NCBI GenBank assembly: GCA_030490835.1
Contig: CM059975.1
Location: 8,809,579-8,873,578, forward strand
Source: Annona cherimola
Taxonomy: Eukaryota; Streptophyta; Magnoliopsida; Magnoliales; Annonaceae
Direction: 5' to 3'
DNA: 64,000 nucleotides
Numbering within the stretch: position 1 is the stretch's first letter; each line of letters begins with the position of its first letter. The notes under the pieces were generated by a model, which ran no database searches, was not told the DNA's origin, and worked only from the letters and a program-made list of their open reading frames with translations. Positions 44,512 through 55,000 of the stretch are shown here, piece by piece. Made by a program: the position numbers and the translations under genes.

Positions 44512-44824
44512 ACGATCCTGTGCATCACATTGCACTTAACTTTGGTGCACTTTGACTATAAATATATATTTTTTTAAAAAAACTTTTTTTACACAACTGA
44601 TGTGTATTAATTTTTACTAATTTTGGAGGTTTTTAGATTTTTTTGGATTTTTAAAAATCAATGGATGCTACTGATTTTTAAAAATTCAAAAAAAATCTAA
44701 AAACCTCCGAAGTAGTAAAAAGTAACGTACCTTTCAACTGCACTTAAAATATCAGTTTTATAAAAAACTTTAAAAAATATTAAAAAATAAATTAAATACA
44801 CTTGGGTGAATTGAATAAAACCCT
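44512..44824. mobile_element. Foldback MITE in the inverted-repeat spacer
   Basis: Left end ACGATCCTGTGCATCACATTG with a GTGCA/TGCAC hairpin. The palindrome core is ATGCTACTGATTTTTAAAAA with its complement. Flanks AGATCCATAGGCC and AGATCCAAGGCC are near-identical and probably contain the TSD. Confidence 0.6.
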
Positions 44825-45464
44825 AGATCCAAGGCCCCTTATCATTTCTTACCGGTCTAAAGTAGTATTTTTTTTTATAAAATTATTATCGCAAATATAT
44901 ATAATTCATAAACTAAAATTTACCATTTTTTAATATATATTTCTATTGTAAATTTAAAACAGTAATATTTTAGTCATTTTAAAGGTTAAAAATGACTAAA
45001 GTACTTTGCTTGTGATTATATACGTCTAGCATAACAGTTTTATAAAAAAGTATAAAAAAAATCTGAAAATTTGTATTTTTGACGTAGAAGATCACGACCC
45101 GGAAATCCCTTACGCCCCAGAGTTCGCTTCAAACCAGTAAATTTTAAATACTGGTTAAAATTCAAAAGAAAATGTTTACTATTAAATAGTTATTTGCATC
45201 CATGTTAATTCAAAAGAAAATAATTGCATATATGATAACTACATTTATTCTTTGCAATTATAGCAATTTTAAAATATTTTGAATCGATGTCAATGTTGTT
45301 ATCCTCCATTTAACAATTGTTAAATGCTCCCTTAGAGAGTTGACTCTATATAATTAGCATACTCCAATGACTTCTTTTAAATATAAAATAATATAACTAT
45401 ACAAAATAAAAATTATTACATAGTAATGTAATGTGTTAAATAAAAAATTATATTACATAATTAA

Positions 45465-45745
45465 GGGTGTGTTTGACAATTGGCAAAAAATGTCAAGTTA
45501 AAACTTTTCAATCGAAAACTTTTCACTCTTCACAATTATCATATTTTTGAATCATTTTTTCACATTTTCCTATACAACTACCTTACTTTTCAATCATTTC
45601 TACACAACTATCCACAAAACTAACCTATCTATTTTAACTTTATCCTCTTTACTACTCATCATTACCCCTATCATATCATATCATTTGACAACTTTTACTC
45701 TCTAAAACTTTTCATCAAAAGTTTTATTCATTACCAAACACACCC
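45465..45745 (+). mobile_element. Tourist-like MITE, TSD TAA, with empty site
   Basis: A 281-bp element, GGGTGTGTTTGACAATTGG to TTACCAAACACACCC, flanked by TAA at 45462-45464 and 45746-45748. It interrupts the right arm of the inverted repeat. The left arm, near 43000, keeps the uninterrupted site (complement ATTACATAATTAAATTAATA), so element, TSD and target are all defined by the sequence. Confidence 0.88.
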
Positions 45746-46186
45746 TAAATTAATATATTTAATATGAGAAAATTAGAAAATAAAAATCTTAAAGATATTG
45801 ATACAATCCACTAGTACTTGCTTCAAATACAGGACTTAGCATAAAAAGATATCGTTTTAATATAAAAAATCTGCATGGTAACGCTCCAAGTACCTGTTAG
45901 TAAGTGTCACCAATAACTTATGATCCCTGGATTCATGATTGGACCAGGAGACATGTGTACGGGTGTTAACGGATCGGGTTGAACGGGTTGAAGACTAATC
46001 TTAATCCTAACCCATTTAATATATCTCAACTCTAATTCGTTTATTAATCCATTTAAAAAACTTCAACCCTAACCCATTTACAACCAATTTAATAAATAGG
46101 TTAACGGGTTGTGTTTATTACTAATTTTAATGCTAAAAATGTTCGATAAAGTCTGTAAAATTAAATAACTCGAAGTTAATAAACGA

Positions 46187-47300
46187 ATTAGAGTTGAGAT
46201 AATTAATTACTAGATGATGGTGGTTCAATTCCCGATCGAGTAATTCGGAACCCGTGCTGAATTATATTATCTAAAATATTCAAAATTTCAATTCCAAGAA
46301 TTTAGATTTAACTTGATTGATTTCAATACATTTCGTTAAAATCTTGTATGTTATATTGACTTTAAATATATGGGAATGCTTGTATAAAACTTCTCTTTAT
46401 GTAATATTTTTTATTTTTAAGATTTTGATATTTGATGGAAAATTTTCTGTCAATTATATTTAGTATCATTCATATTATTTTACACACTTTTATTGTCTAG
46501 TATTACTGGGCATTGGTTCCATCTACAAATATGTTAAACAAATGTAATAAAATGATTTAATACTGAATTTTAATTTTAAAATTTTTTTAAATATAAACTA
46601 TTTGAAATATTAATAATATGTGACTAAGTGATTTTATAAAATATTTGAGGAAGTGATTCAATGTACCCAAGTATTGAAACTTTGTAAACCAAGATGCTAA
46701 ATTCATTTTTTAATTTTTAATTCAGGATTTTTATAAAATTGTTTATTTGTGTATTTAATATGTATTAAATTTTATCATTTTTGGAGTTGTGTGTATATAT
46801 ATATTTTGATTTTTTTTTAAAAAAATAAGAGGTCAGTTATTTTTAAATGACAAATAATTTTGCTTTCTTTTAAAAAATATATATATCCAAAATTGGTAAA
46901 ACTTGACTTATAAATTAAATACACACAAACTAATAGTTTTATTTAAAAATATTTTAAAAATTTACAAATGGATTTTTCACTTGGATGCAATAAAGTTTTT
47001 CTACATAAGTATTTATTATGTTCTAATATATGTATAAATAGATTTAAACATTTTTCATAATCTACAAATATTTTTAAGCAATTGTAGCTCATTTGCATAC
47101 TTAATTTGGGATCTGATCCCGTGCGCCCAAGCTAAGCGCTTGCACTTAGCCAGCTCCTCGTCCGCATGTCGTAAACCGTCGAATACAGCGCCTCTAATCG
47201 TGGACGTCCTCTTAAAAAAATATTTTGGAGAACCCATGTGTGGTTGGTAAATTTGGGGGAAAAAAAAAAGAACGAGTGAACTTGGGCAGTCATCCATGAA
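46187..47300. other. AT-rich intergenic DNA with foldback fragments
   Basis: A GGTTCAATTCC word near 46212 resembles a tRNA B box but has no A box. 46655-47000 carries the foldback-family body (TATTTAATATGTATTAAATT, TTTTGGAG) between CAATGTACCCAAG and CTTGGATGCA ends. 47105-47160 has a GCTAAG/CTTAGC hairpin like other family ends. No gene seen. Confidence 0.4.
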
Positions 47301-47669
47301 CGCTGATCCTATGCGCTGGGAGCATTGATAGCTTAATGCTTTTGGACGCATATATATATATATTTTTTAAAATATTTTTTTTAAACTATAAATTTAAGTG
47401 TATTTAACATATATATTAATTTTTATTATTTTTAGAGTATTTTAGATATTTATTTTTTATTTTTGAAAATCGGTGACATTTTAATAATTTTAAATTACCT
47501 AATGATTTTTAAAAATTAAAAAATATATATCTAAAATATTCTAAAAATTATAAAAATTTATACACATATTAAATACATATAAATTAACAATCTTGTAAAA
47601 AAAAAAAAAGAAGAGTGTATGCGCGCGGGAGCATTGACAGCTCAGTGCTCCGGGCGCATAGGATCAGCG
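47301..47669. mobile_element. Foldback MITE with GC-rich hairpin TIRs
   Basis: A 369-bp element starting CGCTGATCCTATGCGC and ending GCGCATAGGATCAGCG, a perfect 16-bp TIR. Just inside the right TIR, GGGAGCATTGACAGCT and AGTGCTCC pair as a hairpin. The body has the family TATTTAACATATATTAATTT arms. No TSD could be read. Confidence 0.7.
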
Positions 47670-48080
47670 TCCGACTTGGACAGCGTGCGAAGCTCTGGTT
47701 GCCCACGCCGCCTCGTCGTGCCCTCTCTCTCTCACCCCCGCCTGTCCCTTCCTCCGCTCGCTCTCTCCATCCCTCTCTCGTCACCCGTCTCTCTCGCTCT
47801 CTCACGCCCTTCTCCCACCCTCTCGACCCTTCTAGACCATTCTCATGAAGCCCAAGCATAAGATTCGGACTTCCGCGAAATCGACGGCCCCACTGGTAGA
47901 TCACATGTCGCCTATGTCCATTGTTGATGTTTCACAGCTTCATTGCTTTTGCAGAAATCTGCAAGACAACTGTTCAACGAAATCCTCAACAAAACTATCT
48001 TCCTTTGGAATGTCGGTTGTAGAAATCCATTGTGCTAAAGGCCTGTGTAGTGTGAATGGAGGTAGTCTCTAAAATGGAAG
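47670..48080 (+). other. GC-rich, CT-rich island with a short open frame
   Basis: 47690-47840 is strongly CT-rich (CTCTCTCTC, CCCCCGCC) like a plant 5'UTR. It is followed by an ATG at 47845 opening a 75-codon frame (MKPKHKIRTSAKSTAPLVDH start) that I do not recognise. It ends without a clear donor. It may be a 5' gene fragment captured or left by rearrangement. A second GC-richer patch lies at 48560-48720. Confidence 0.3.
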
Positions 48081-48903
48081 ATGATTTTCAAAAGTTGACT
48101 ATTTAGCATGAAAACATTAACTATCTTTTATTAAGCAGGTTGTCTAAGCATTCTGCGATCGGATTTGTGGGCTATCCAGAGGTGGGTTGCGTGATGAATG
48201 AACGGTTTATTGCTATATGCCGGTAGCAAAGTCTGAAATTAAAAGGTAAGAGCGTTGAGTGTCGGTATGATTGTGTAGTTAGTATGATTGTTTCTTGAAT
48301 CGAGTATGCGGATGACTGGTTTTGGAAAGATGGAATTTTTTGTCCCGTTTTAAGTTGTTTTTTTGTGGGTTTGGTGCAATGCATTCTGAGATGTGGAGTC
48401 TGGAGTAGACTTAATGAAATTGTTTTTAAGGAGTTCTGTATCATTTTTCGTTTGGTTTTTGTGGGTTCAGGTTAAGAGAGATTTAGGCAGATTGTAGGAA
48501 AACTGAAGAGCCTCAGTCAAGTTTGGGATAATCTGTTTTTTAAATGCTTAGCCGTGCGTTTTGGGTACGAGCAACTAAGTGCTCATAAATGGAGGAGGAG
48601 GAATCTGAGGATTTCTGAAATCCAAAAAATATGTAAGAATCTGGTGATGGGAGGAGGCGAGAGGGAGGAGAACTCAACGTTGAGTGTTACGTCGACGTCG
48701 GACATCGATTCGCCATGAGATACAAGCGACAATGATCTCTACTTTTCTGGTTTTTCTCTTACATAGTGAAAGACAGATCGTTTCTTGCGGTGATATGACT
48801 TCTTTCTTCTTCTTCTTCTTTTCTGAAAAAACGTCAAATCAATAGGCCTAACTTGTAAAATTTCCAGCGGCATAAGTCGCACTGGATTAGATCTCTTTAA
48901 TTT
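48081..48903. other. Intergenic stretch, no gene seen
   Basis: Moderate GC, including a GGGAGGAGGCGAGAGGGAGG patch at 48646-48680. No convincing coding frame. The SINE target duplication copy ends at 48903. Confidence 0.4.
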
Positions 48904-49202
48904 ACCAACCGAGCCTTGCCGGGTTGGTCAGCGCGGATGTCACGTCTGGCAGCGCTGGGTGCATCGTGAGTTCGAATCTGGTTATGGGATTTCGATCACG
49001 AATGAAAAAATGAGTAAATATTATTAGTTGGAGCTGTGTCTCCCGTCCGGTTGTTGTGGGAGCAGTGGTCTCCCATTTGGTTGTTGGAAGCTGTGTCTTC
49101 CTGATTATTTGGTGGAGTAGTATCTCCAGATTTGTAAGAATATCTCAGAGCTTTCAGTATAATATATGTTGAGATGTATGTAAATATATTCCAATAAAAA
49201 AA
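48904..49202 (+). mobile_element. Full-length tRNA-derived SINE, 15-bp TSD
   Basis: A 299-bp element flanked by perfect AGATCTCTTTAATTT repeats (48889-48903 and 49203-49217). The head has an A-box-like GGGTTGGTCAGCGCGG and a B-box-like GAGTTCGAATCTGG about 55 bp later. The body has CTCCCGTCCGGTTGTTG and TTGTAAGAATATCTCAGAGC, and the tail is A-rich. The truncated relative at 31665-31838 confirms a family. Confidence 0.9.
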
Positions 49203-49217
49203 AGATCTCTTTAATTT

Positions 49218-49940
49218 GGATAAATTTTGGTCTTCTAGCTAAATAAATAATATTAAATATATAAATAAAATGAAAGTCCTAAAACATTTAGATGTCGAAA
49301 ATACATGGGTTTATATGAGACTGCTTTATGTTACAACGGGACTGTTAAACGTATAACTCAATTGAGTATATTTTTAATGGAATGTAAACTTCGATCTTAT
49401 TTGAAATAATTTTTTAATTGTATTGTCTTTTCCCATGTTTTTACTTAAATAGCAACTCAATATATTAAATTACTACTAATGATGTTAAATAATATTTCAA
49501 TTATTAACGATTGTTGTATAGTACTCACAACATTTTTTGAAACTTCACAGTTATTTGCTGATATAAGAAATTTATTTGAAAAATCTTATTTTAAATCATA
49601 TTCAATGATTAACGACGTTGAACAACACTTTTAACAATTTTTGTGACTTCATAGTTATCTACTAATGTAATAAATTTATTGGACAAATTTTATCTAAAAT
49701 ACCCTAAAAGATCTATAAAAAAATTGAAAATTCAAGGCATTAACCCTAATTATCAAGTGAAACATTTAATCCGTTTAACCTGAATTTTAATCTGAATTTC
49801 ATAGATTTGGTTTGGATTTTTGGGTTTTAGAATATGAATTACGGTTTGGTGTGGGCGGACATTTTCCTGTTTGAATTAGGAATGAAACAACCTCAACCCG
49901 ATCGTGGCACTCCATTATGCTGAGGTGTCCTGTGGTTGTC
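49218..49940. other. AT-rich intergenic DNA, no gene seen
   Basis: Nothing recognisable apart from CCGTTTAACCTG-type words shared with 24.3 and 42.7 kb. Confidence 0.5.
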
Positions 49941-50091
49941 GGATTCTAATTTAGTACACCTGGGTGCACTTAACAAACTGGTAAAACTTGATACGTATGT
50001 TAAATATATTTATATTAACAAGTGTATAAAAAAAATTGAAAAAAACAAAAGATGAGTTTTTGTATCCAGGTGCTGTACTAAATCAGAATCC
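49941..50091. mobile_element. Short foldback MITE
   Basis: A 151-bp element with TIRs GGATTCTAATTTAGTACA and (complement) GGATTCTGATTTAGTACA, and inside them CACCTGGGTGCA and CCAGGTGCTG. It is an internally deleted family member; no TSD was read. Confidence 0.65.
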
Positions 50092-50099
50092 TTTGTTGG

Positions 50100-52081
50100 A
50101 TGGATGCAGAATGCTTTTTGTGTATTTCCCCTTTGCAGTAATAGGATAGCGTTGATATCAAGGGATGTTTTTCAAATCTACCTACCATTTTTGTTTGAAG
50201 CTCCCTCCTGTGGCACGCCATTATGTTGATCGATGCGGCATGCTCTGTATATTTCCGGTATATCAAGGGATGTATTCAAATTTACCGAACTTTTTGTTCA
50301 GATGTTGCCTTTCTTCAGATGACAGGCCTTTGCAAGCTGTTGACATTTTTTAAAATTTGAAAGTATCCCATAAAGCAAGAAAGAGGCTTACATAGTGTTA
50401 TTCTGATTCAATGTAGCTCATTAATTCATGCAGCTCCACTGAGGGAATTTCGCAATGCAGGAGAGACACTATCCGATTTGACTTCCCAAAGAGATTTTTT
50501 CTCCCAGATTTGTAGGCTCAGATTTATGTTGATACCCGCCAAGAAAAGATTCATGCTGTGGAATGATGAGTAAGGACATGCATATTTGCAAATTTAACAT
50601 GAACTTAGAACAGGCACAGGTGAAAATCTATCCTTCCGCGAAAATAATAATAATAAAAATCTTCTTATTCCAAAGCTATAACCCTAAAAGAGTTCATCCA
50701 AGGCGAGAATCAAACATAAAATGGTAGAACTGAGGTACACGAATGATTGCTACTTAAATGGACCATCCATGATGAAAACAAACCTTGAAATGAGATTGCC
50801 CCAGGAAAGCAAAATTCCTGGCCATCATCCAAAGGCAGACAATGAATCCAGAGTAAACATACTAGTAATACATTCCAAAAGCAAACCAACAGAAGTTGAA
50901 GCCACACTTGCAGAAACATTTCCCCTCCTGAAGGACTATATTGACTGTAAACTACATTACAACGTTGTTTCAGTTTATACAGGTGCAAAAACAACATGGA
51001 AGTTATTATGGGTTAAAACAAACAAAGAAAAGGTTCAAGTTTCACATGAACCACGGGTATAGACAATCAAGAGATTATTCATGTGTATCTAAAAGCCTCA
51101 ATAGAATCCAGTGAAGGAAGCATTTGAAAAGACACCGTAGAATGGTCGCCAGGTTGACTGGATACATACGAATACTCTCTTCATACCCCTTTGCAGTGTG
51201 ATGTCCGCCTACAAACATTTGGGGGGCAGCAGGTATCAAAATTGGGATGCCACCAATAATGTTTCTATCATCTTCAAAATTCAAGAGCTCAAGAAACCAT
51301 TGGCCTGAAAAGCCACAGAGGAGGAGCCACTGGCAATAAGACACAAGGTGCCATTTAATCAGAGGCCAAATTCAAGAAAACCAATGAAATTTAGTTTTCA
51401 ATAAAGTGATTGACGAATGGCATGTATATAGTTTCATCACTTGCTGCAGCTGTACAGTGAAGGAAAAGAATCCAATATCTCCAGATGATTATTGATTATG
51501 AGCGTTTCTTCCCTGCAATGTGCCAAACATTACAAATGTTAGTACAACTAAGCTCATATCCTGATGAATCTAGCTGAAAGAGTTAACACAAACGCCCAAC
51601 TACTCTTTGCCTTCATGAAAACAATGCTGTATATTGCAACCCAAACATGTAGAAGAACCATAGCTAAACAAAGCATTAACAGAACTTTTATAGCAGAAAA
51701 GGGAAGAAAAATTTTGCATCCCTTTCCTCATGTTTGTCTGGAGGTTAACCGTATACACTATATTCAATCTGTTGCTAGTCTATGGTTTTGGAACCACAAG
51801 TAAATGAAACTAAAGTCCCAATGAAGGAATTTAGTTATTAAAGGAAATTTTAAACATATGGTAGAGAAAGTACTCTCACAATCGTCATCTCAACTTCTTT
51901 TGGCATGAACATTTGGGTTAGATGTTCCAAGCTTCCAATACAGCACAGTCAACATCATATACAAAATGTTGAGCAACAATGGTCTGTCACCATGGGAGCC
52001 TTGTTCATCGGTAAACCAAGAAGCAGACTCCCAAGCGGCAGATAACACAAAACCCAAGGTCCCAAGCCAACTGCAACAGCC
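50100..52081. other. Downstream region of RLT3, possible 3'UTR
   Basis: An imperfect ~125-bp tandem duplication lies at 50100-50330 (ATCAAGGGATGT-TTCAAAT-TACC words twice). 50380-52080 has gene-like base composition without a conserved frame and may contain the RLT3 3'UTR or last exon. A 113-codon plus-strand frame at 50721-51062 and its minus-strand shadow have no recognisable domain. Confidence 0.35.
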
Positions 52082-55000
52082 TCACTTCAGCTTAGAGAAG
52101 GATGGGTTTTTCAGGAGAATGGGTAGCTGGGTAGCTGGGTTGCTTAAAATGATCTTTCTTCCATGGGAAAGAGAGGCATTGATACCAATGAGTCCAAAAT
52201 TCACTGCACGTAAAAACAAATTGGAGTAAGGGCAACACACACCTCTTAACCTAGGAATTTTGTACGCAGCTGCCTGTTCGGATTGAATATTTTTCATATA
52301 TGGAGCAATCACAGCATCTAATTTCACCAGCCAGAATGCAACAGCACATGTTGTTTGGGGAAGAGTTGGAAAGAATATCAGAATCTCTTCAAGGGCTGAG
52401 TTAGGACCCAAGGAAACATTGCAATTACACAGCCACTCCTCACTGATGGCACCAACAAAATCATTGAGAACCTGCGCAGGAGTCCAGAGAGACCATTTAA
52501 ACTTTGTTAAATGAAAACCAATAAAAACACTGGTAAACTTGCATACATGTGCCGAGACCAGGACGTTAAACCCTAATAATAGGTTGGTTTTTTACCTGCA
52601 AAAGCTCAGGCAATGACGATGTGCGCCTAAGCCGTTTGATCCAAAGCTTATGAGCTGACCTTCTCCAAGAACCCAGCAAAGCATCTTCAGGCATAGCTGC
52701 CTGCAGGTAAATTTGAAGAAGAATGAAAACATTGTCATAATAACAATATGAAGCTACCAAAAAGGCAGGCAGATGAACCAGTGTCTGCCCCCAAAAAAAG
52801 CACAATAAGGGCACTAACTGAGAATACTCATTTATTCACTCTCCCCATTTTCTCACATCAAATTGATATAGACATCCATGCTAATAGATGGATGCACCTT
52901 TCCTCTTCTTTTCCCTTCTTTTCCATTTGGCTAAACAGATAACTAATACATTAAATGTCGCGTCCATGCAAGAAAATACTATACCCTCCCAGCAAAAGAA
53001 ATGCAATCCACTATATGCTAGCACTAAGAGTTATATTAGAAAGAAAGCATCCACGGTGAGCGAGAAACAACAAATTTTCCCATAGACACTTGGTAGCAAG
53101 AATATGATAACGTAAAACATGATATCAAAAGGGAAGACGAGGGCTAGTTTAAAATACGACCATGAATTTTACCCCTATTTTCAGGTATGGCCACATAGTT
53201 TCCAAATATGTCAACACCTTCAGTTTTTGCCCATATGCTTTTTATCGACACTAAAACCTGAAGTTGGAAACATTAATCCTTCATGTACATGGTTATCAAA
53301 ATACAAACTATCACGACATGCTATAAAAATCATTCTTTTTGTCAGAAAGGGAAGATGAATTTAGGTTTTAGCTTGGGCTATTTTGGTTAAAACACATAGG
53401 CAAAAAACTAAGGATGATGTCATATTTGGAAATAGTGTAAACATGTGGTTGTATTTGGAAATAGGGATAAAATATATGGCCATAATTGGAATTAACCAAG
53501 GGAAGAAAATAGAAAGATATAAGGAAGATCAGATAGAATCGTCGACCAAATGAAACCCCTTAAGATAAAAGCATATAATGACGTCTTATTTATTGAAAAA
53601 AGACCTGCAGAAAGAATTATATGAAATTTATATACTAGAGTTTTCGCCAAGCATTTTGCAGGCAATGATGTGGATGCTCAGGGCTGTTTCATTAAAAGGA
53701 TTTTCCAGGATTGATTGGTCACAAATTGAATTAACAGTCAATGATTAAATACAACGTGTTTTATAATGTAAAAGCGAGACCAGGAATGGTGAAGATGACC
53801 ACCAAAGAGTGTAGAATTTGCAGAACAAGCTCATAAAATTTATGCAAGAGAATAAGAGATGCATGTGATTATACCTATGCTTGATTGTAGATTTATTAAT
53901 GAATAGAAATTTTTTTGTTTGTTTCCCTCTTTGTACCATAAAAAATGATCAAGTGTATATTCATAAGAATACAACACTTCCGATAGATGTCGCTCAGACC
54001 AAATGAAGGATTACTTTCTTTGATAAATGAAAAGAACTTTTGATGACCAAATATGCATGAGAAATCTTCAGTTGAAAGCAAAGAAAATTGAGATAAACAG
54101 CCTACCTCAATTGCATGTACTGCAGCTTTGAGACATTGCAACTGTGATGGTAAGACTTTGTGGCTTGGATACAAGTCTCCATCCTCCTTTTCTCTACATG
54201 TAGCCGTGTGGATGGCATACCTTTCTTCCATATCAAAGTGCAGCTCGAAAGTAATGTGACATTTTTTGCAATGCTTTTCATCTCTCCAATACAAGTCATG
54301 GCAATGTTCACAGCGTGCAAGTGATTCCATATAAGACCTTTTAGAGTATTTCACAGAATTAAGATTTGCGTAGAAACAATTCCAGATCCATGCATCAAGT
54401 GCTTGAAGGCGATCCCATCTCTGTCTTTTTACCTCCCCAATCTTCCCATTTTCAAGAACTATGGCACCAGAAGAAGCCATACAATCATTTAAAATCTCAT
54501 TTGAAGCTAGGTTGTTATCCACATCTGAAATTGGGGAAGAGCCATCTCCACTGTTAGTATCAGCATCAGATTGATCAGACCGGACTGGCTGTCTCATTTT
54601 ATTTACAACAGCCATGTTCTTGGCCATTGCCTTACATAGAACAGTTTCACGTCTCCCCAATGATGAAAGAAGGTGGGCTTCCCGCACACCTCTGCCATCT
54701 AGAACTGATAGTAATGAGAAAAATGCCTGCAATTAAACAATGTCAAAAGAGAGAGAATTCATAAGATATTCTTCTGAGGTTAACATTGTGAACGAGTCCA
54801 ATGGAACAGTAAAAAGACTTCAGACAGAAGAAAGGGGCATATTAAAGAACCAGAGTGGATGTAAATGCAGGGCTATTGTCAAAACAAACAACATACCGCT
54901 TCTGTATCAATCACCTCCCAGTGACCATCTTCAGAAGACTCAAAATAAACAATCCTGTGGCCAGGGTCTTTTTCATCACAAGGGCCCAGGAAAAGCCAAT

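Larger units (their letters stand above)
42582..46186. repeat. Large inverted repeat, ~0.7-kb arms and 1.9-kb spacer
   Basis: The left arm 42582-43287 is the complement of the right arm 45173-46186, apart from a 281-bp MITE in the right arm, a small indel near 46048-46080 and scattered substitutions. Landmarks are CTCGAAGTTAATAAA/TTATTAACTTCGAG outside and TGTTTACTATTAAATAGTTA inside. The spacer holds MITE-like DNA (43331-43530, 43931-44232, 44512-44824, 44865-45085) and a GC-richer unique segment at 44330-44500. It could be a long-TIR or foldback transposon; no TSD or transposase was seen. The arms share GGGTTGAACGGGTTG words with other repeats nearby. Confidence 0.8.

Noticed and set aside
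46205..46225. GGTTCAATTCC, tRNA B-box-like word
   Set aside because: No matching A box, no cloverleaf and no 3' tail; not called as tRNA or SINE.
50721..51062. 113-codon plus-strand frame downstream of RLT3
   Set aside because: No domain, start context or splice support; likely chance in a possible 3'UTR of the opposite gene.
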